In this document: positions 26,044 through 33,715 of the stretch, piece after piece
Numbering within the stretch: the first letter of the stretch is position 1
Layout of the letters: the number at the start of each line of letters is the position of its first letter
Assembly: GCF_021043365.1 (NCBI RefSeq)
Contig: NZ_JAJNDU010000001.1
Coordinates: forward strand, 682,001 to 746,000
Origin: Sphingomonas sp. IC-11
GTDB taxonomy: Bacteria; Pseudomonadota; Alphaproteobacteria; Sphingomonadales; Sphingomonadaceae
Direction of reading: 5' to 3'
DNA: 64,000 nucleotides
Translations under genes and position numbers: made by a program
The notes under the pieces: generated by a model
Database searches by the model: none
What the model was told of the DNA's origin: nothing
What the model saw: only the letters and a program-made list of their open reading frames with translations

Positions 26044-26733
26044 ATGACGCCAGTTGAGGCGCCATCGCCGAATTTTGATGATCGTATGCTGCCGATCACG
26101 ATGATCGTGCTTCATTACACCGGCATGGTGGACGGGGCCTCGGCGCTGGCCCGGCTTCGTGACCCGGAAGCGAAGGTTTCCGCGCACTATCTGGTCGACG
26201 AGGACGGAACCGTCACGCGGCTGGTGCCGGAGGACAAGCGGGCCTGGCATGCCGGCAAGTCACACTGGCGCGACATCGAGGATGTGAATTCCGCCTCTAT
26301 CGGGATCGAGATCGTCAATCCCGGTCATGAGTTTGGCTATCGCCCGTTCCCGGACGTGCAGATCGACGCGGTGATCCGCCTGGTGCATGAAATCAAGGAC
26401 CGGTACGAAATCACCCGCGGCAACATTGTCGCGCATTCGGACGTCGCACCGGCACGTAAGCGCGATCCGGGCGAGCTGTTCCCCTGGGGGAAGCTGGCAC
26501 GGTTGCGGCTGGCATTGCCGCGGCCGACCAAGAACCTGATGGACCCCATGTGGGGAGAGGCTGCGTTCCTGCTGGCGCTCGAACGCTTCGGCTATGACGT
26601 GAGCGACAAGATGGCGGCGATCATCGCCTTTCAGCGGCGCTTCAGGCCCGAGCTAATCGACGGCGAAATCGATGCCGAGTGCCGCATGATCCTTCTGGCG
26701 CTGCTGCTGCCTAGGCCGCAGGGGGATGATTGA
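26044..26733 (+). CDS. N-acetylmuramoyl-L-alanine amidase (AmpD family)
   Basis: 229 aa. Amidase_2 domain with zinc ligands His in IVLHYTG and His/Asp in AHSDVAPARKRDPG; the HAGKS and SIGIEIVN segments fit AmpD. A C-terminal peptidoglycan-binding-like stretch (YDVSDKMAAIIAFQRRFRPE) follows, as in AmpD homologues of the AmiD/AmpDh kind. No obvious signal peptide, so cytoplasmic muropeptide recycling is favoured, as for AmpD. It lies about 2.4 kb from the end of an ampR gene, whose inducers AmpD normally removes. Confidence 0.88.
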   Translation: MTPVEAPSPNFDDRMLPITMIVLHYTGMVDGASALARLRDPEAKVSAHYLVDEDGTVTRLVPEDKRAWHAGKSHWRDIEDVNSASIGIEIVNPGHEFGYRPFPDVQIDAVIRLVHEIKDRYEITRGNIVAHSDVAPARKRDPGELFPWGKLARLRLALPRPTKNLMDPMWGEAAFLLALERFGYDVSDKMAAIIAFQRRFRPELIDGEIDAECRMILLALLLPRPQGDD

Positions 26734-26941
26734 ACTTTCGGCAGTTCAAGCGGAGACGATTGAGGCAGCTGCTGCCGTGAGGGGCGGATCTGGGGTCGAG
26801 CGCAGGAACGATCTGCCGAAGATCCCGCTCTTCTGTTCGCCTGCTCACCTGAGTTGATGCACGGTCTGTCACTGCCACGTATTGGTCGGCAGACCGGCGA
26901 CATGCTGTCAGTTGCTCTGACTCAAGAAGATTGGAGCGACG

Positions 26942-27742
26942 GTGTCCGAGCGACGCGAGCCGTCATTATCGCGATTCGTGTCAGGACGAGACGCGCTCGA
27001 GCGCGATGGGTTTGTGGTGTTCGACCACGTATTCACGCCGGAGGAACTAGGCGAGGTCGAACGGCTTGCCGACCTTCTCCTGGGCGGCACCTTGCCAGTC
27101 CACCAGCAACGCCGGCTGCAGCAATTCATGGGCGATATGGCGCCCTTGGAAGGCGCCGAAGGGAATGCGCACGATGGGGGGTGGCGACAGCCCGAGCTGG
27201 AATATGCGTCCTGTCTGCAGCCGGGATTGCTGGACACCGGGGTGTTCCGGAAATGCCGGCAAATGGCAAAGGCGCTAGGCGGCCAGGTATCGCGGCGCTT
27301 CGATCATCTGATCTACAAGTTGCCGAATAGCCGAACGGCTACTCCCTGGCATCAGGACGCGGCCTATTCGAAACCGAGATTTGCCGGCGACGCGACCGCC
27401 CTTCATTTCTGGGTTCCCTTGCAGGATGCCACGGCCGAGAACGGCTGCATGCATTTCGAACCAGGCAGCCACCGCGCGCTTCTGCGAACACATGGTCAGT
27501 TTACGCGGCGAACGGGTGAGAAGGGGTTTCAAGCGGCCGAGACAGAACCGGCAGGGGCAGTGGTTTGCCCTGTGCAGCGGGGTGGGCTGACCATCCACAC
27601 GCCTCAGACGCTTCACTACGCCGGGCCCAATGTGACGTTGGAAACCCGAAAGGTCTGGATCATCCAGTTCGCGCGTTTCGGGGCGGTGCGGCTGAAGTTC
27701 AAGCAGCTGATCGGTCTCGCTCCCGGCCGCTTGCGCGGTTAG
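26942..27742 (+). CDS. Phytanoyl-CoA dioxygenase family (PhyH) non-haem iron oxygenase
   Basis: 266 aa. The iron and 2-oxoglutarate site is visible as WHQDAAY (HxD) with the distal His in HTPQTLHYAGPN and a later Arg. ENGCMHFEPGSHR is typical of PhyH-type enzymes. The family hydroxylates lipids, amino acids or secondary metabolites; the substrate cannot be inferred. GTG start at 26942. No operon partner. Confidence 0.8.
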   Translation: MSERREPSLSRFVSGRDALERDGFVVFDHVFTPEELGEVERLADLLLGGTLPVHQQRRLQQFMGDMAPLEGAEGNAHDGGWRQPELEYASCLQPGLLDTGVFRKCRQMAKALGGQVSRRFDHLIYKLPNSRTATPWHQDAAYSKPRFAGDATALHFWVPLQDATAENGCMHFEPGSHRALLRTHGQFTRRTGEKGFQAAETEPAGAVVCPVQRGGLTIHTPQTLHYAGPNVTLETRKVWIIQFARFGAVRLKFKQLIGLAPGRLRG

Positions 27743-27817
27743 CTCAGCCGGGGTCATCCGCTCAGTTGCCGAGGACACCGCGATTGCATTCCCCCGTGGG
27801 CGCGCTACAGCCGGCGC

Positions 27818-28210
27818 ACACCAGAGGGCCGGGCGGCCGCGTCGTGCCATGCGCACGCCGAGGAAAGTCCGGGCTCCATGGAACAACGGTGGCGGGTAAC
27901 GCCCGCCGGGGGTGACCCCAGGGAAAGTGCCACAGAGAGCAGACCGCCCAATCTTCGGATGAAGGCTTCGGCCGGGCAAGGGTGAAAGGGTGCGGTAAAA
28001 GCGCACCGCGCTTCCGGTAACGGCGGCGGCATGGCAAACCCCACCGGGAGCAAGACCGAATAGGGGCGGCATGGGGACTTTGATCCCCGGGGTGTGTTCC
28101 CACCTGCTGCCCGGGTTGGTTGCTGGAGCGCGTCGGCAACGGCGCGCCGAGAGGAATGGTCGCCCATCCCGTAAGGGTGGACAGAACCCGGCTTACAGGC
28201 CCTCTGGTGT
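27818..28210 (+). ncRNA. rnpB: RNase P RNA (M1-type, bacterial class A)
   Basis: The conserved CR-I segment GAGGAAAGTCCGGGCTCCAT appears early, and ACAGAACCCGGCTTACA near the 3' end. The first and last 13 bases (27818-27830 and 28198-28210) are perfectly complementary and form helix P1, which fixes the ends within a few bases. About 393 nt, as expected for alphaproteobacteria. The RNA is the catalytic part of RNase P, which matures tRNA 5' ends. Open frames crossing it are not real. Confidence 0.97.
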
Positions 28211-28251
28211 TTGCCTTTAACCTTGGCGCCTCAATCGCTAAATGGCGGGGG

Positions 28252-28788
28252 ATGGCGCGTTCTTCCCGATCCAACGACTGGGGCTTTCCCCGCTGGCGCG
28301 AATATGGCTCAGCGCGCGAGGCGACCAAGGTACGGCTGTGCGACCGGCATGGTTGCAATGAGCCGGGCGACTGTCCCGCGCCCAAATCGCCCAACAGCCC
28401 GGAACGGTGGTATTTCTGTCAGACGCATGCCGCCGAATACAATCGCGGCTGGAACTATTTCGAGGGGCTGAACGCCGAAGAAGCTGCGGCGCGTGAGCAG
28501 GCCGAACGGCGCGATGCGTCGGGCTACGAACAATCACGTTACCAGAGCTGGGCCGGGTCCGGCGACGGCAGCCGGTCGCGTGACGAGATGCGCGCGCTCG
28601 AGGTTCTGGAGCTGGAGACCGACGCCACGTTCGATGATGTCAGACTGGCTTGGCGACGTCTGGCGAAGACCAATCATCCCGATGTGCGGCCGGGCGACAA
28701 GGATGCCGCCAAGCGCTTTCAGGCGATCCAGGCAGCATATGAAGTGCTGCGCGCGGCCGAAGATCGGCGGACGTGGAAGCCCGCGTGA
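28252..28788 (+). CDS. J-domain protein with C-terminal J domain
   Basis: 178 aa. The J domain lies at the C-terminus (about residues 110-175), with the essential HPD in KTNHPDVRPG. The N-terminal part has cysteine/histidine pairs (CDRHGCNEPGDC, then CQTHAAEYNRGW) that may bind zinc. This is a type III-like DnaJ co-chaperone that would stimulate a DnaK partner. It begins 42 nt after rnpB; the frame extends back into rnpB, but ATG 28252 is the plausible start. Its stop overlaps the next gene. Confidence 0.8.
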   Translation: MARSSRSNDWGFPRWREYGSAREATKVRLCDRHGCNEPGDCPAPKSPNSPERWYFCQTHAAEYNRGWNYFEGLNAEEAAAREQAERRDASGYEQSRYQSWAGSGDGSRSRDEMRALEVLELETDATFDDVRLAWRRLAKTNHPDVRPGDKDAAKRFQAIQAAYEVLRAAEDRRTWKPA

Positions 28789-29075
28789 AGCAGGCCAGGG
28801 CGCATTGGCGCGGTGCGGTGCTGGTTTGCGCAAAATGTTCGAAGAAGGTTGATGGCGGCTTTGGGCCGAAGGGGCGCGACCGACTGGCCAAGGCGCTGCG
28901 GCGCGAGCCGGGTTTCGGCAAGGGTCGAAAGGCGGACATCGGCGTGGTGGAGGTGAAATGCCTTGGCCTTTGCCCCAAGAATGCAGTGACGGTGGTTGAT
29001 ACGCGCCGCCCGCACGAATGGCTCGTGGTGCCCGCCGCTTCCGACGTGGCCGACCTGGCAACGCGCTTTTCCTGA
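28785..29075 (+). CDS. Thioredoxin-like [2Fe-2S] ferredoxin-type protein
   Basis: 96 aa. VLVCAKCSKK supplies two cysteines and VKCLGLCPKNAV another two. This is the arrangement of the thioredoxin-fold ferredoxins, though the first pair is unusually spaced (CxxC). GTG 28785 overlaps the J-domain stop (GTGA). The redox partner is unknown. Confidence 0.65.
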   Translation: MKQARAHWRGAVLVCAKCSKKVDGGFGPKGRDRLAKALRREPGFGKGRKADIGVVEVKCLGLCPKNAVTVVDTRRPHEWLVVPAASDVADLATRFS

Positions 29076-29170
29076 ACGTCGGGCAAGTCGAGCCGAGCGA
29101 GCCGGGAAAACACGGCTTCGGCGTGGACCGAACGAAGCCGGCCCCGGGGCAGCCGGCGCAGTCCGCCTCT

Positions 29171-30040
29171 TCACGCGCTGGCTTCGGCGAGCAGCCAATC
29201 ACGAAAAGATCGCATCGCCGGATCGGGTTTGCGCGAGTGGAGGCGCGTGAGCCAGTACCGGCCCGCATCGACCTCGATCGCAAACGGCTGCACCAGCCGT
29301 TCCGACGCCAATTCCCGGCCGAACATGATCGACGGCGCAAGTGCAACGCCCAGCCCGGAGGTCGCCGCGGCTACCATCACAGCCGAGCTGTCGAACATCG
29401 CCCCGCGCGCCGGTGGCGGCGCGACTCCCGCGACCGAGAACCACTCGGCCCATTCGTTGGGTCGATAGGACCGGAGCAGTCGCTCGCGTGTCAGGTCTGC
29501 TGGCGAGTGTAGTCGCCGCGCCAGAGACGGCGTGCAAAGCGGCGTGAGCGGCGCCGTCATCAGCGCCTCGGCATGGGTTCCGTGCCATGCCCCGTCTCCG
29601 AAACGGATGGCGAAATGCAGCGCCTCGCCGGCGAGATCCACACGGTTGTTGTTGATCGTGATGCGACAATCGATGTGCGGGTGCGCGTCGGTGAAGCGAT
29701 CCAGGCGCTCGAGCAGCCAACCGGTCGCGAACGTGCCGACAACGCCGATGTTCAGCGTCTGCTGAAATCGCCCGTCCGCATAGCGATCGAGCGTTGCCGC
29801 GACTTTGTCGAAGGCTTCTGCAACGGCGGGCACCAGTGCGTGGCCATCGTCGGTCAGGGCGAGGCCGCGCGGCAGCCGATCAAACAGCCGAGTGGACAGC
29901 CTGCGCTCCAACTGGGTCACCTGATGGCTCACCGCGCTTGGCGTGACGCAAAGCTCGATCGCGGCGCGCGTGAAGTTGAGATGACGCGCAGCCGCCTCAA
30001 AGGCGCGAAGGGCGTTCAGCGGTAATTGGGCCCGGTCCAT
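29171..30040 (-). CDS. ampR: LysR-family regulator AmpR of a beta-lactamase gene
   Basis: 290 aa with a winged HTH (LNALRAFEAAARHLNFTRAA... SHQVTQLERRL, about residues 8-62). The effector domain keeps AmpR segments such as IGVVGTFATGWL, HPHIDCRITINNNRVD, AWHGT, PLCTPSLARRLHSPAD and LLRSYRPNEW, closely resembling enterobacterial AmpR. AmpR senses UDP-MurNAc-pentapeptide and anhydro-muropeptides and switches a divergent beta-lactamase gene. It is divergent here from the B3 metallo-beta-lactamase across about 96 bp. ATG 30040 chosen; 30046 is an alternative. Confidence 0.9.
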   Translation of the reverse strand: MDRAQLPLNALRAFEAAARHLNFTRAAIELCVTPSAVSHQVTQLERRLSTRLFDRLPRGLALTDDGHALVPAVAEAFDKVAATLDRYADGRFQQTLNIGVVGTFATGWLLERLDRFTDAHPHIDCRITINNNRVDLAGEALHFAIRFGDGAWHGTHAEALMTAPLTPLCTPSLARRLHSPADLTRERLLRSYRPNEWAEWFSVAGVAPPPARGAMFDSSAVMVAAATSGLGVALAPSIMFGRELASERLVQPFAIEVDAGRYWLTRLHSRKPDPAMRSFRDWLLAEASA

Positions 30041-30058
30041 GACCAACCATCAATTTTT

Positions 30059-30075
30059 CTCAAGCCTGTGTCGAG
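30059..30075. promoter_or_regulatory. Candidate AmpR operator (CTC-N11-GAG)
   Basis: An interrupted palindrome lies in the middle of the ampR/bla intergenic region. LysR-type regulators bind such sites with T-N11-A cores; here the dyad spacing fits while the exact T/A positions do not, so this is only a candidate. Confidence 0.3.
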
Positions 30076-30136
30076 CTATGACCGTTTGTCGGATGGGAGC
30101 GCGCGGCACATGATCGCGGCCAAAGGAGATGCGATC

Positions 30137-31003
30137 ATGTTCAGGCGATGCGCCTTTCTGCTGCCTGCTGCCCTCATCGGTATGGCGGCCGCCCCACAGG
30201 CGGACGATCCGTTGACACGGCCGCTGGCGGTGGAGCGAGAGCCGACATGGCTGGCGCCGCGTCCGCCGGTCCGAGTGATCGGCAATACTTATCTTGTTGG
30301 CTTTGGTGGGCTGAGCGTTGCGCTGATCGACACTGGCGAAGGGCTGATCCTGATCGACGGTGCCTTGCCGCAGGCGGTGCCGGCGATCCTCGCCAATGTG
30401 CGAGCGCTCGGCTTTGTCCCGCGCGACATCAAATATATCCTTAGTACCGAGCCGCACTTCGATCATGCCGGCGGGGTCGCCGCGCTTGCGCGGGACACCG
30501 GCGCGACGGTCGTCGCCAGCGAACGTGGGGCGCAAGGGCTGCGGACCGGGCGCCTCGCTCAAGATGATCCGCAGCTTGGTTATGACGGCCGCTTTCCGGC
30601 CGTGGAAAGGGTACGGGTCATTCGCGATCGCGAGGTGCTGCGGCTGGGCAGGACGGGGGTCACGGCCGTCGCCACCCCGGGGCATACGCCGGGAAGCATG
30701 AGTTGGAGTTGGCAATCATGCGATGCGGGCGAGTGCAAGAGCGTCGTCTTCGCGTCCAGCCTCAACCCGGTCTCGGCGGACGGCTATCGGTACACATCGG
30801 CCCCCGGCAAAACTGTGGTGGCAGCTTTTCGGCACAGCCACCAAGTGATGCGGACGATCCCCTGCGATATCCTGATCAGCGCCCATGCCGATCAGAATGG
30901 CGCGACGGAGCGGTTTCTGACCGCCCCTGGCGCTTGCCGGGCCTATGCAGAGGCGTCGGAGCGCGCGCTGGCCAAAAGATTGCAGGAGGAAGGGGCGAAA
31001 TAG
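30137..31003 (+). CDS. Subclass B3 metallo-beta-lactamase, active-site Glu variant
   Basis: 288 aa with signal peptide (cleavage near AAAPQA), so periplasmic. The zinc motif reads EPHFDH: Glu105, His107, Asp109, His110, then His183 (PGHTPGS) and His250 (SAHADQNG). In standard B3 numbering these are 116, 118, 120, 121, 196 and 263, so His116 is replaced by Glu. B3 enzymes with Glu at 116 have been described from sphingomonads. Expected to hydrolyse beta-lactams; carbapenem activity is not certain. ATG 30137 follows AAAGGAG. The adjacent divergent ampR suggests inducible expression. Confidence 0.88.
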   Translation: MFRRCAFLLPAALIGMAAAPQADDPLTRPLAVEREPTWLAPRPPVRVIGNTYLVGFGGLSVALIDTGEGLILIDGALPQAVPAILANVRALGFVPRDIKYILSTEPHFDHAGGVAALARDTGATVVASERGAQGLRTGRLAQDDPQLGYDGRFPAVERVRVIRDREVLRLGRTGVTAVATPGHTPGSMSWSWQSCDAGECKSVVFASSLNPVSADGYRYTSAPGKTVVAAFRHSHQVMRTIPCDILISAHADQNGATERFLTAPGACRAYAEASERALAKRLQEEGAK

Positions 31004-31066
31004 GGCAGGGCATTATTCCTGCCGAAGCGCGGGCTGCTGCTGAACCGCTGGCCCGCGGCGGCTGCC

Positions 31067-31483
31067 TTAGAGGTAGCGGGCGGCTGTCTCGCGGATCAGG
31101 GTGATCATGTTGGGAATGCCCTGGGTCCGGTTCGAACTGAGCTGGTTCTTGAGGTCGAACGGGGCAAGCGCTTCTGCGATATCCGTTCCCGCAATCTCAG
31201 CGGGCGCACGATCCTGCACTGTTTTCAGGACCAAGGCGATGATGCCCTTGGTGATGGCGGCGTTGCTGTCCGCGAGAAAGTGAAGGGTTCCGTCCTCACT
31301 GCGGGTTGGATAGACCCATACGGAAGCGGAGCAGCCGCGCACCAGCGTCGCGTCGGTCTTCAGCGCGTCCGGCATCGGCTCCAGTGCGCGACCGAGATCG
31401 ATGAGGAGACGATAACGATCGTCGGCGTCGAGGAACTCATATTCATCGCGGATATCGGCGAGATCGGGCGAGGGCTCTGGCAT
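31067..31483 (-). CDS. sufE: SufE-family sulfur acceptor
   Basis: 138 aa. The SufE/CsdE fold is seen with catalytic cysteine in LVRGCSASVWVYP, which receives persulfide sulfur from a SufS-type desulfurase; SSNRTQGIPNMI is a conserved C-terminal block. Cytoplasmic, iron-sulfur cluster assembly. It is the last gene on the strand after the psp array (61-bp gap), so it might be read from that operon, although function links it to suf genes not present here. Confidence 0.92.
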   Translation of the reverse strand: MPEPSPDLADIRDEYEFLDADDRYRLLIDLGRALEPMPDALKTDATLVRGCSASVWVYPTRSEDGTLHFLADSNAAITKGIIALVLKTVQDRAPAEIAGTDIAEALAPFDLKNQLSSNRTQGIPNMITLIRETAARYL

Positions 31484-31544
31484 CGCTGTTGCGACTAGCC
31501 CCTCGCCGGGAAGGCGGCAACCAGATGGAGCACAGAGGGGAGGA

Positions 31545-31784
31545 TCAAAGGTCCACCCCGGCTGCGATCGCCTCCAACTTGCGGATGCGCTCGCGAAGGT
31601 CTGCGATTTCGATGCGGGCGCTGGCGCTGGTCGGTGCAGGCGTACGGGCGTCGGCGTCCTGGCGGAGTTCCTGCTCCTTCAGGCGGAGCCAGCCGCGCCA
31701 GCCGGCGAGGCTAGCCGAGATCAGCATCGCCAGTCCCGCAAGAGCGGCTGTTGCCATGATCAGGTAGAAGCTCGGGTCGGACAT
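31545..31784 (-). CDS. PspB-like small membrane protein 5 (psp locus)
   Basis: 79 aa: one transmembrane helix at about residues 8-28 and a short basic then helical tail. The last coiled coil (LRERIRKLEAI) is a truncated version of the PspB-type motif seen in its neighbours; it ends where the others continue with TD...EIxxLR. AAGGGAG precedes the ATG. It is probably the most distal member of the psp cluster and the most diverged. Confidence 0.7.
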   Translation of the reverse strand: MSDPSFYLIMATAALAGLAMLISASLAGWRGWLRLKEQELRQDADARTPAPTSASARIEIADLRERIRKLEAIAAGVDL

Positions 31785-31806
31785 GATGTCTGCTCCCTTG
31801 TTCGAC

Positions 31807-32052
31807 TTAGCGACCGCGCAGTTCCTCGATCTGACGGCTCAGATCGACGCTGCCGTGATTGTCGGTGATGACGCGCTCCAGGACGGCAATGCGCTCCTTG
31901 AGCTGCCGGATCTCGTCCCGGTTCGCGATCAGTTCGGCGGGCGGCTGCCCCTCATCCAAGCGAGCCATCGCACGATATCTCTCCTTTGAGGTGCGAGCGA
32001 TTGCGGTGATCAAGACAATCGCGATCACCATGAAGGCGACAGACCAGGGCAT
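31807..32052 (-). CDS. PspB-like small membrane protein 4 (psp locus)
   Basis: 81 aa: N-terminal helix (VAFMVIAIVLITAIA) and a coiled coil with LKERIAVLERVITD and a closing QIEELRGR. It has the same organisation as PspB. ATG 32052 has AAAGGA eight bases upstream; a GTG one codon earlier is an alternative. It most likely oligomerises with other psp products at the inner membrane; the function is inferred. Confidence 0.75.
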   Translation of the reverse strand: MPWSVAFMVIAIVLITAIARTSKERYRAMARLDEGQPPAELIANRDEIRQLKERIAVLERVITDNHGSVDLSRQIEELRGR

Positions 32053-32078
32053 CACGCTATTCCTTTATCCAGGTGATT

Positions 32079-32366
32079 TCAGTTCGGGCGGTCGGAAATG
32101 GCCGGCACATCACGCAGGCTTTCGATCTGGTCCGCGATGGAGATGCCCTTGTCGGTGACGATCCGTTCGAGCACCCGTACCCGCTGCTCCAGCCGCTCGG
32201 TGTGAGCAGCATATTGTGCCGCCTTTTCTGCCGTCTGCGCGGTGAGCGCCTCCGCCATGCGTTCCTTGTGCTTAAGCCAGCGCTGGAACATGTTGCTGCC
32301 GATCCCGAGGATCACGGGCAATCCGACAACGATCATGAAGAAGGTGAGAAAGACCCAGGGCTGCAT
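32079..32366 (-). CDS. PspB-like small membrane protein 3 (psp locus)
   Basis: 95 aa: transmembrane helix at about residues 5-24 (FLTFFMIVVGLPVILGIG) and a long coiled coil ending in LEQRVRVLERIVTD and QIESLRD. ATG 32366 follows AGGAG by seven bases; the frame continues upstream into the next gene without a ribosome site, and that extension is rejected. A family member resembling PspB, 12 nt after the previous gene. Confidence 0.75.
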   Translation of the reverse strand: MQPWVFLTFFMIVVGLPVILGIGSNMFQRWLKHKERMAEALTAQTAEKAAQYAAHTERLEQRVRVLERIVTDKGISIADQIESLRDVPAISDRPN

Positions 32367-32377
32367 GATGTCGCTCC

Positions 32378-32707
32378 TCAGTTCGCGCGGGTGCGCAGCT
32401 GCTCGATTTCCTGCGCCACCATGTGGCCGCTGTCGGTGACGATCCGCTCCACGTTCTGGAGCCGGTCCTTGATCGCGCCCAGCTCTGCGCGAAGCTGGCC
32501 GTTCTCCTGAGTCAGCAGCTTGACCCGCTCGATCGTCTCGTCGTCCCGCTTGGGGTAGAGCGCCTGGCCCCACTGGCCGTCCAGAGGATAGCCATTGCGG
32601 ATGCGCATCCAGGTCGTGGCAACCCAGCCGACCATCGCGGCGATGCCAACGGTGGCGATCACCGGCGCGAGAGCGGAGAACATCTGGATCTTTTCGGCCG
32701 CAGTCAT
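32378..32707 (-). CDS. PspB-like small membrane protein 2 (psp locus)
   Basis: 109 aa: transmembrane helix near residues 12-33 (LAPVIATVGIAAMVGWVATTW), then MRIRNGYPLDGQWGQALYPK, a loop shared in form with protein 1 (IRAKHGYSISDDWGRNI), and a coiled coil with IKDRLQNVERIVTD and EIEQLRTR. AAAGGAG eight bases before the ATG. The shared loop shows that genes 1 and 2 are a duplication pair. Confidence 0.77.
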   Translation of the reverse strand: MTAAEKIQMFSALAPVIATVGIAAMVGWVATTWMRIRNGYPLDGQWGQALYPKRDDETIERVKLLTQENGQLRAELGAIKDRLQNVERIVTDSGHMVAQEIEQLRTRAN

Positions 32708-32721
32708 GGCAATCGCTCCTT

Positions 32722-33018
32722 TCAGCGGGTGCGCAGTTGATCGATTTCGTGGGCGGTGCGGACGGCCGGGTCGGTGGCGATCCGCTCAAGGACGGCGATG
32801 CGTTCCTCCAGCCTGCTGACCATGCCGGCGAGGCGTTCGTTCTCACCCGTCAGCAACTCGACCTTTCGGGTCGCTTCCGGTGTATCCTTGCCGATGTTGC
32901 GGCCCCAATCGTCGCTGATCGAATAGCCGTGTTTGGCGCGGATCCAGTTGTTGATCAGCCAGGCTCCCGTGGCGATCAGGACGATCGCCAGCACGAAGAA
33001 CGGTCCTCCGACATCCAT
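32722..33018 (-). CDS. PspB-like small membrane protein 1 (psp locus)
   Basis: 98 aa: transmembrane helix at about residues 7-25 (FVLAIVLIATGAWLINNW), a loop HGYSISDDWGRNIGKDT, and a coiled coil with LEERIAVLERIATD and EIDQLRTR. The second of two consecutive ATGs (33018) has better spacing from AGGAG. It sits 26 nt after pspC and is a duplicate of the next gene in form. Confidence 0.77.
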   Translation of the reverse strand: MDVGGPFFVLAIVLIATGAWLINNWIRAKHGYSISDDWGRNIGKDTPEATRKVELLTGENERLAGMVSRLEERIAVLERIATDPAVRTAHEIDQLRTR

Positions 33019-33043
33019 CATCCGTCTCCTCAGGCGTTGGCGC

Positions 33044-33427
33044 TCAGCGCAGGCGCTCGATTTCTTCCGCCAGTTGCGTGTTGCGGCTGGTGTAGTGAGT
33101 TTCGATGTCGGCCAGGCGACGGTCGAGCTCCCGGAACTTGGAGCGGACCTCTGCCGTGGTGCGCTTCGGATTGGAGCGCACGCCCTGCCAGAACTTCGCG
33201 TCCTCAGGCGATCCGTAGAGGTTTGCCGGGCGATCCTGTGCCATCCATCCGATCAGGAGATAGGCGATCAGCGTCCATGGGAAGCCGCCGGCGAGGGTCA
33301 GGAGGATCATGGCGATCCGCACCCAGAGTACCTCGATCCCGGTATAGTCGGCGATCCCGGCGCAGACGCCCTTCCACTTGCGCTCCTGCCGATTGAGGTA
33401 GAATTTCGTTCGGCTGTTGTCGGCCAT
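33044..33427 (-). CDS. pspC: Phage-shock protein C, with PspB-like coiled-coil tail
   Basis: 127 aa. The PspC domain is evident in KWKGVCAGIADYTGIEVLWVRIAMILL (split here as VCAGIADYTG and WVRIAMILLTL) with helix FPWTLIAYLLIGW. PspC binds PspB and signals membrane stress. An unusual C-terminal extension, ELDRRLADIE...EEIERLR, repeats the coiled-coil signature of the neighbouring PspB-like proteins. The start overlaps the pspB stop (TGATG). Confidence 0.92.
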   Translation of the reverse strand: MADNSRTKFYLNRQERKWKGVCAGIADYTGIEVLWVRIAMILLTLAGGFPWTLIAYLLIGWMAQDRPANLYGSPEDAKFWQGVRSNPKRTTAEVRSKFRELDRRLADIETHYTSRNTQLAEEIERLR

Positions 33428-33714
33428 CAGTTCCTCCTCAGGTTCCGGTCTTCGAGCCGGTAATCGGGTTGCGAGCGGTAGTCGGCGATGCCCGGGCGGA
33501 AGTCTGGATTGTCCGCGGCGACGATGCGTTCCACGGTGTTGACCCGGTCTTCCAACCGCTTCGCCAGCGAGTGAAGCTCATCGAGCAGCGCTTCGTCCTC
33601 GGTGGTCATGGCGCCGGGCGCCTGCTTCCACTTCGTCACATAGTGCATGATCAGCCAGGGCAGCCCGATGAAGAGCATGCCCACGACGAACACTGGTACG
33701 AGCACGTCTTCCAT
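33427..33714 (-). CDS. pspB: Phage-shock protein B
   Basis: 95 aa. N-terminal transmembrane helix (VLVPVFVVGMLFIGLPWLIMH) and a PspB coiled coil with RLEDRVNTVERIVAADNPDFR, matching the ERIQALESILDAEHPNWR type end of E. coli PspB. PspB and PspC together relieve PspA inhibition of PspF under inner-membrane stress. It begins 2 nt before the pspA stop region and overlaps pspC. Confidence 0.92.
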   Translation of the reverse strand: MEDVLVPVFVVGMLFIGLPWLIMHYVTKWKQAPGAMTTEDEALLDELHSLAKRLEDRVNTVERIVAADNPDFRPGIADYRSQPDYRLEDRNLRRN

Positions 33715-33715
33715 C

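Noticed and set aside
27818-28251. Open frames through the rnpB region and an earlier start for the J-domain protein
   Set aside because: The RNase P RNA covers this stretch; the J-domain protein starts after it.
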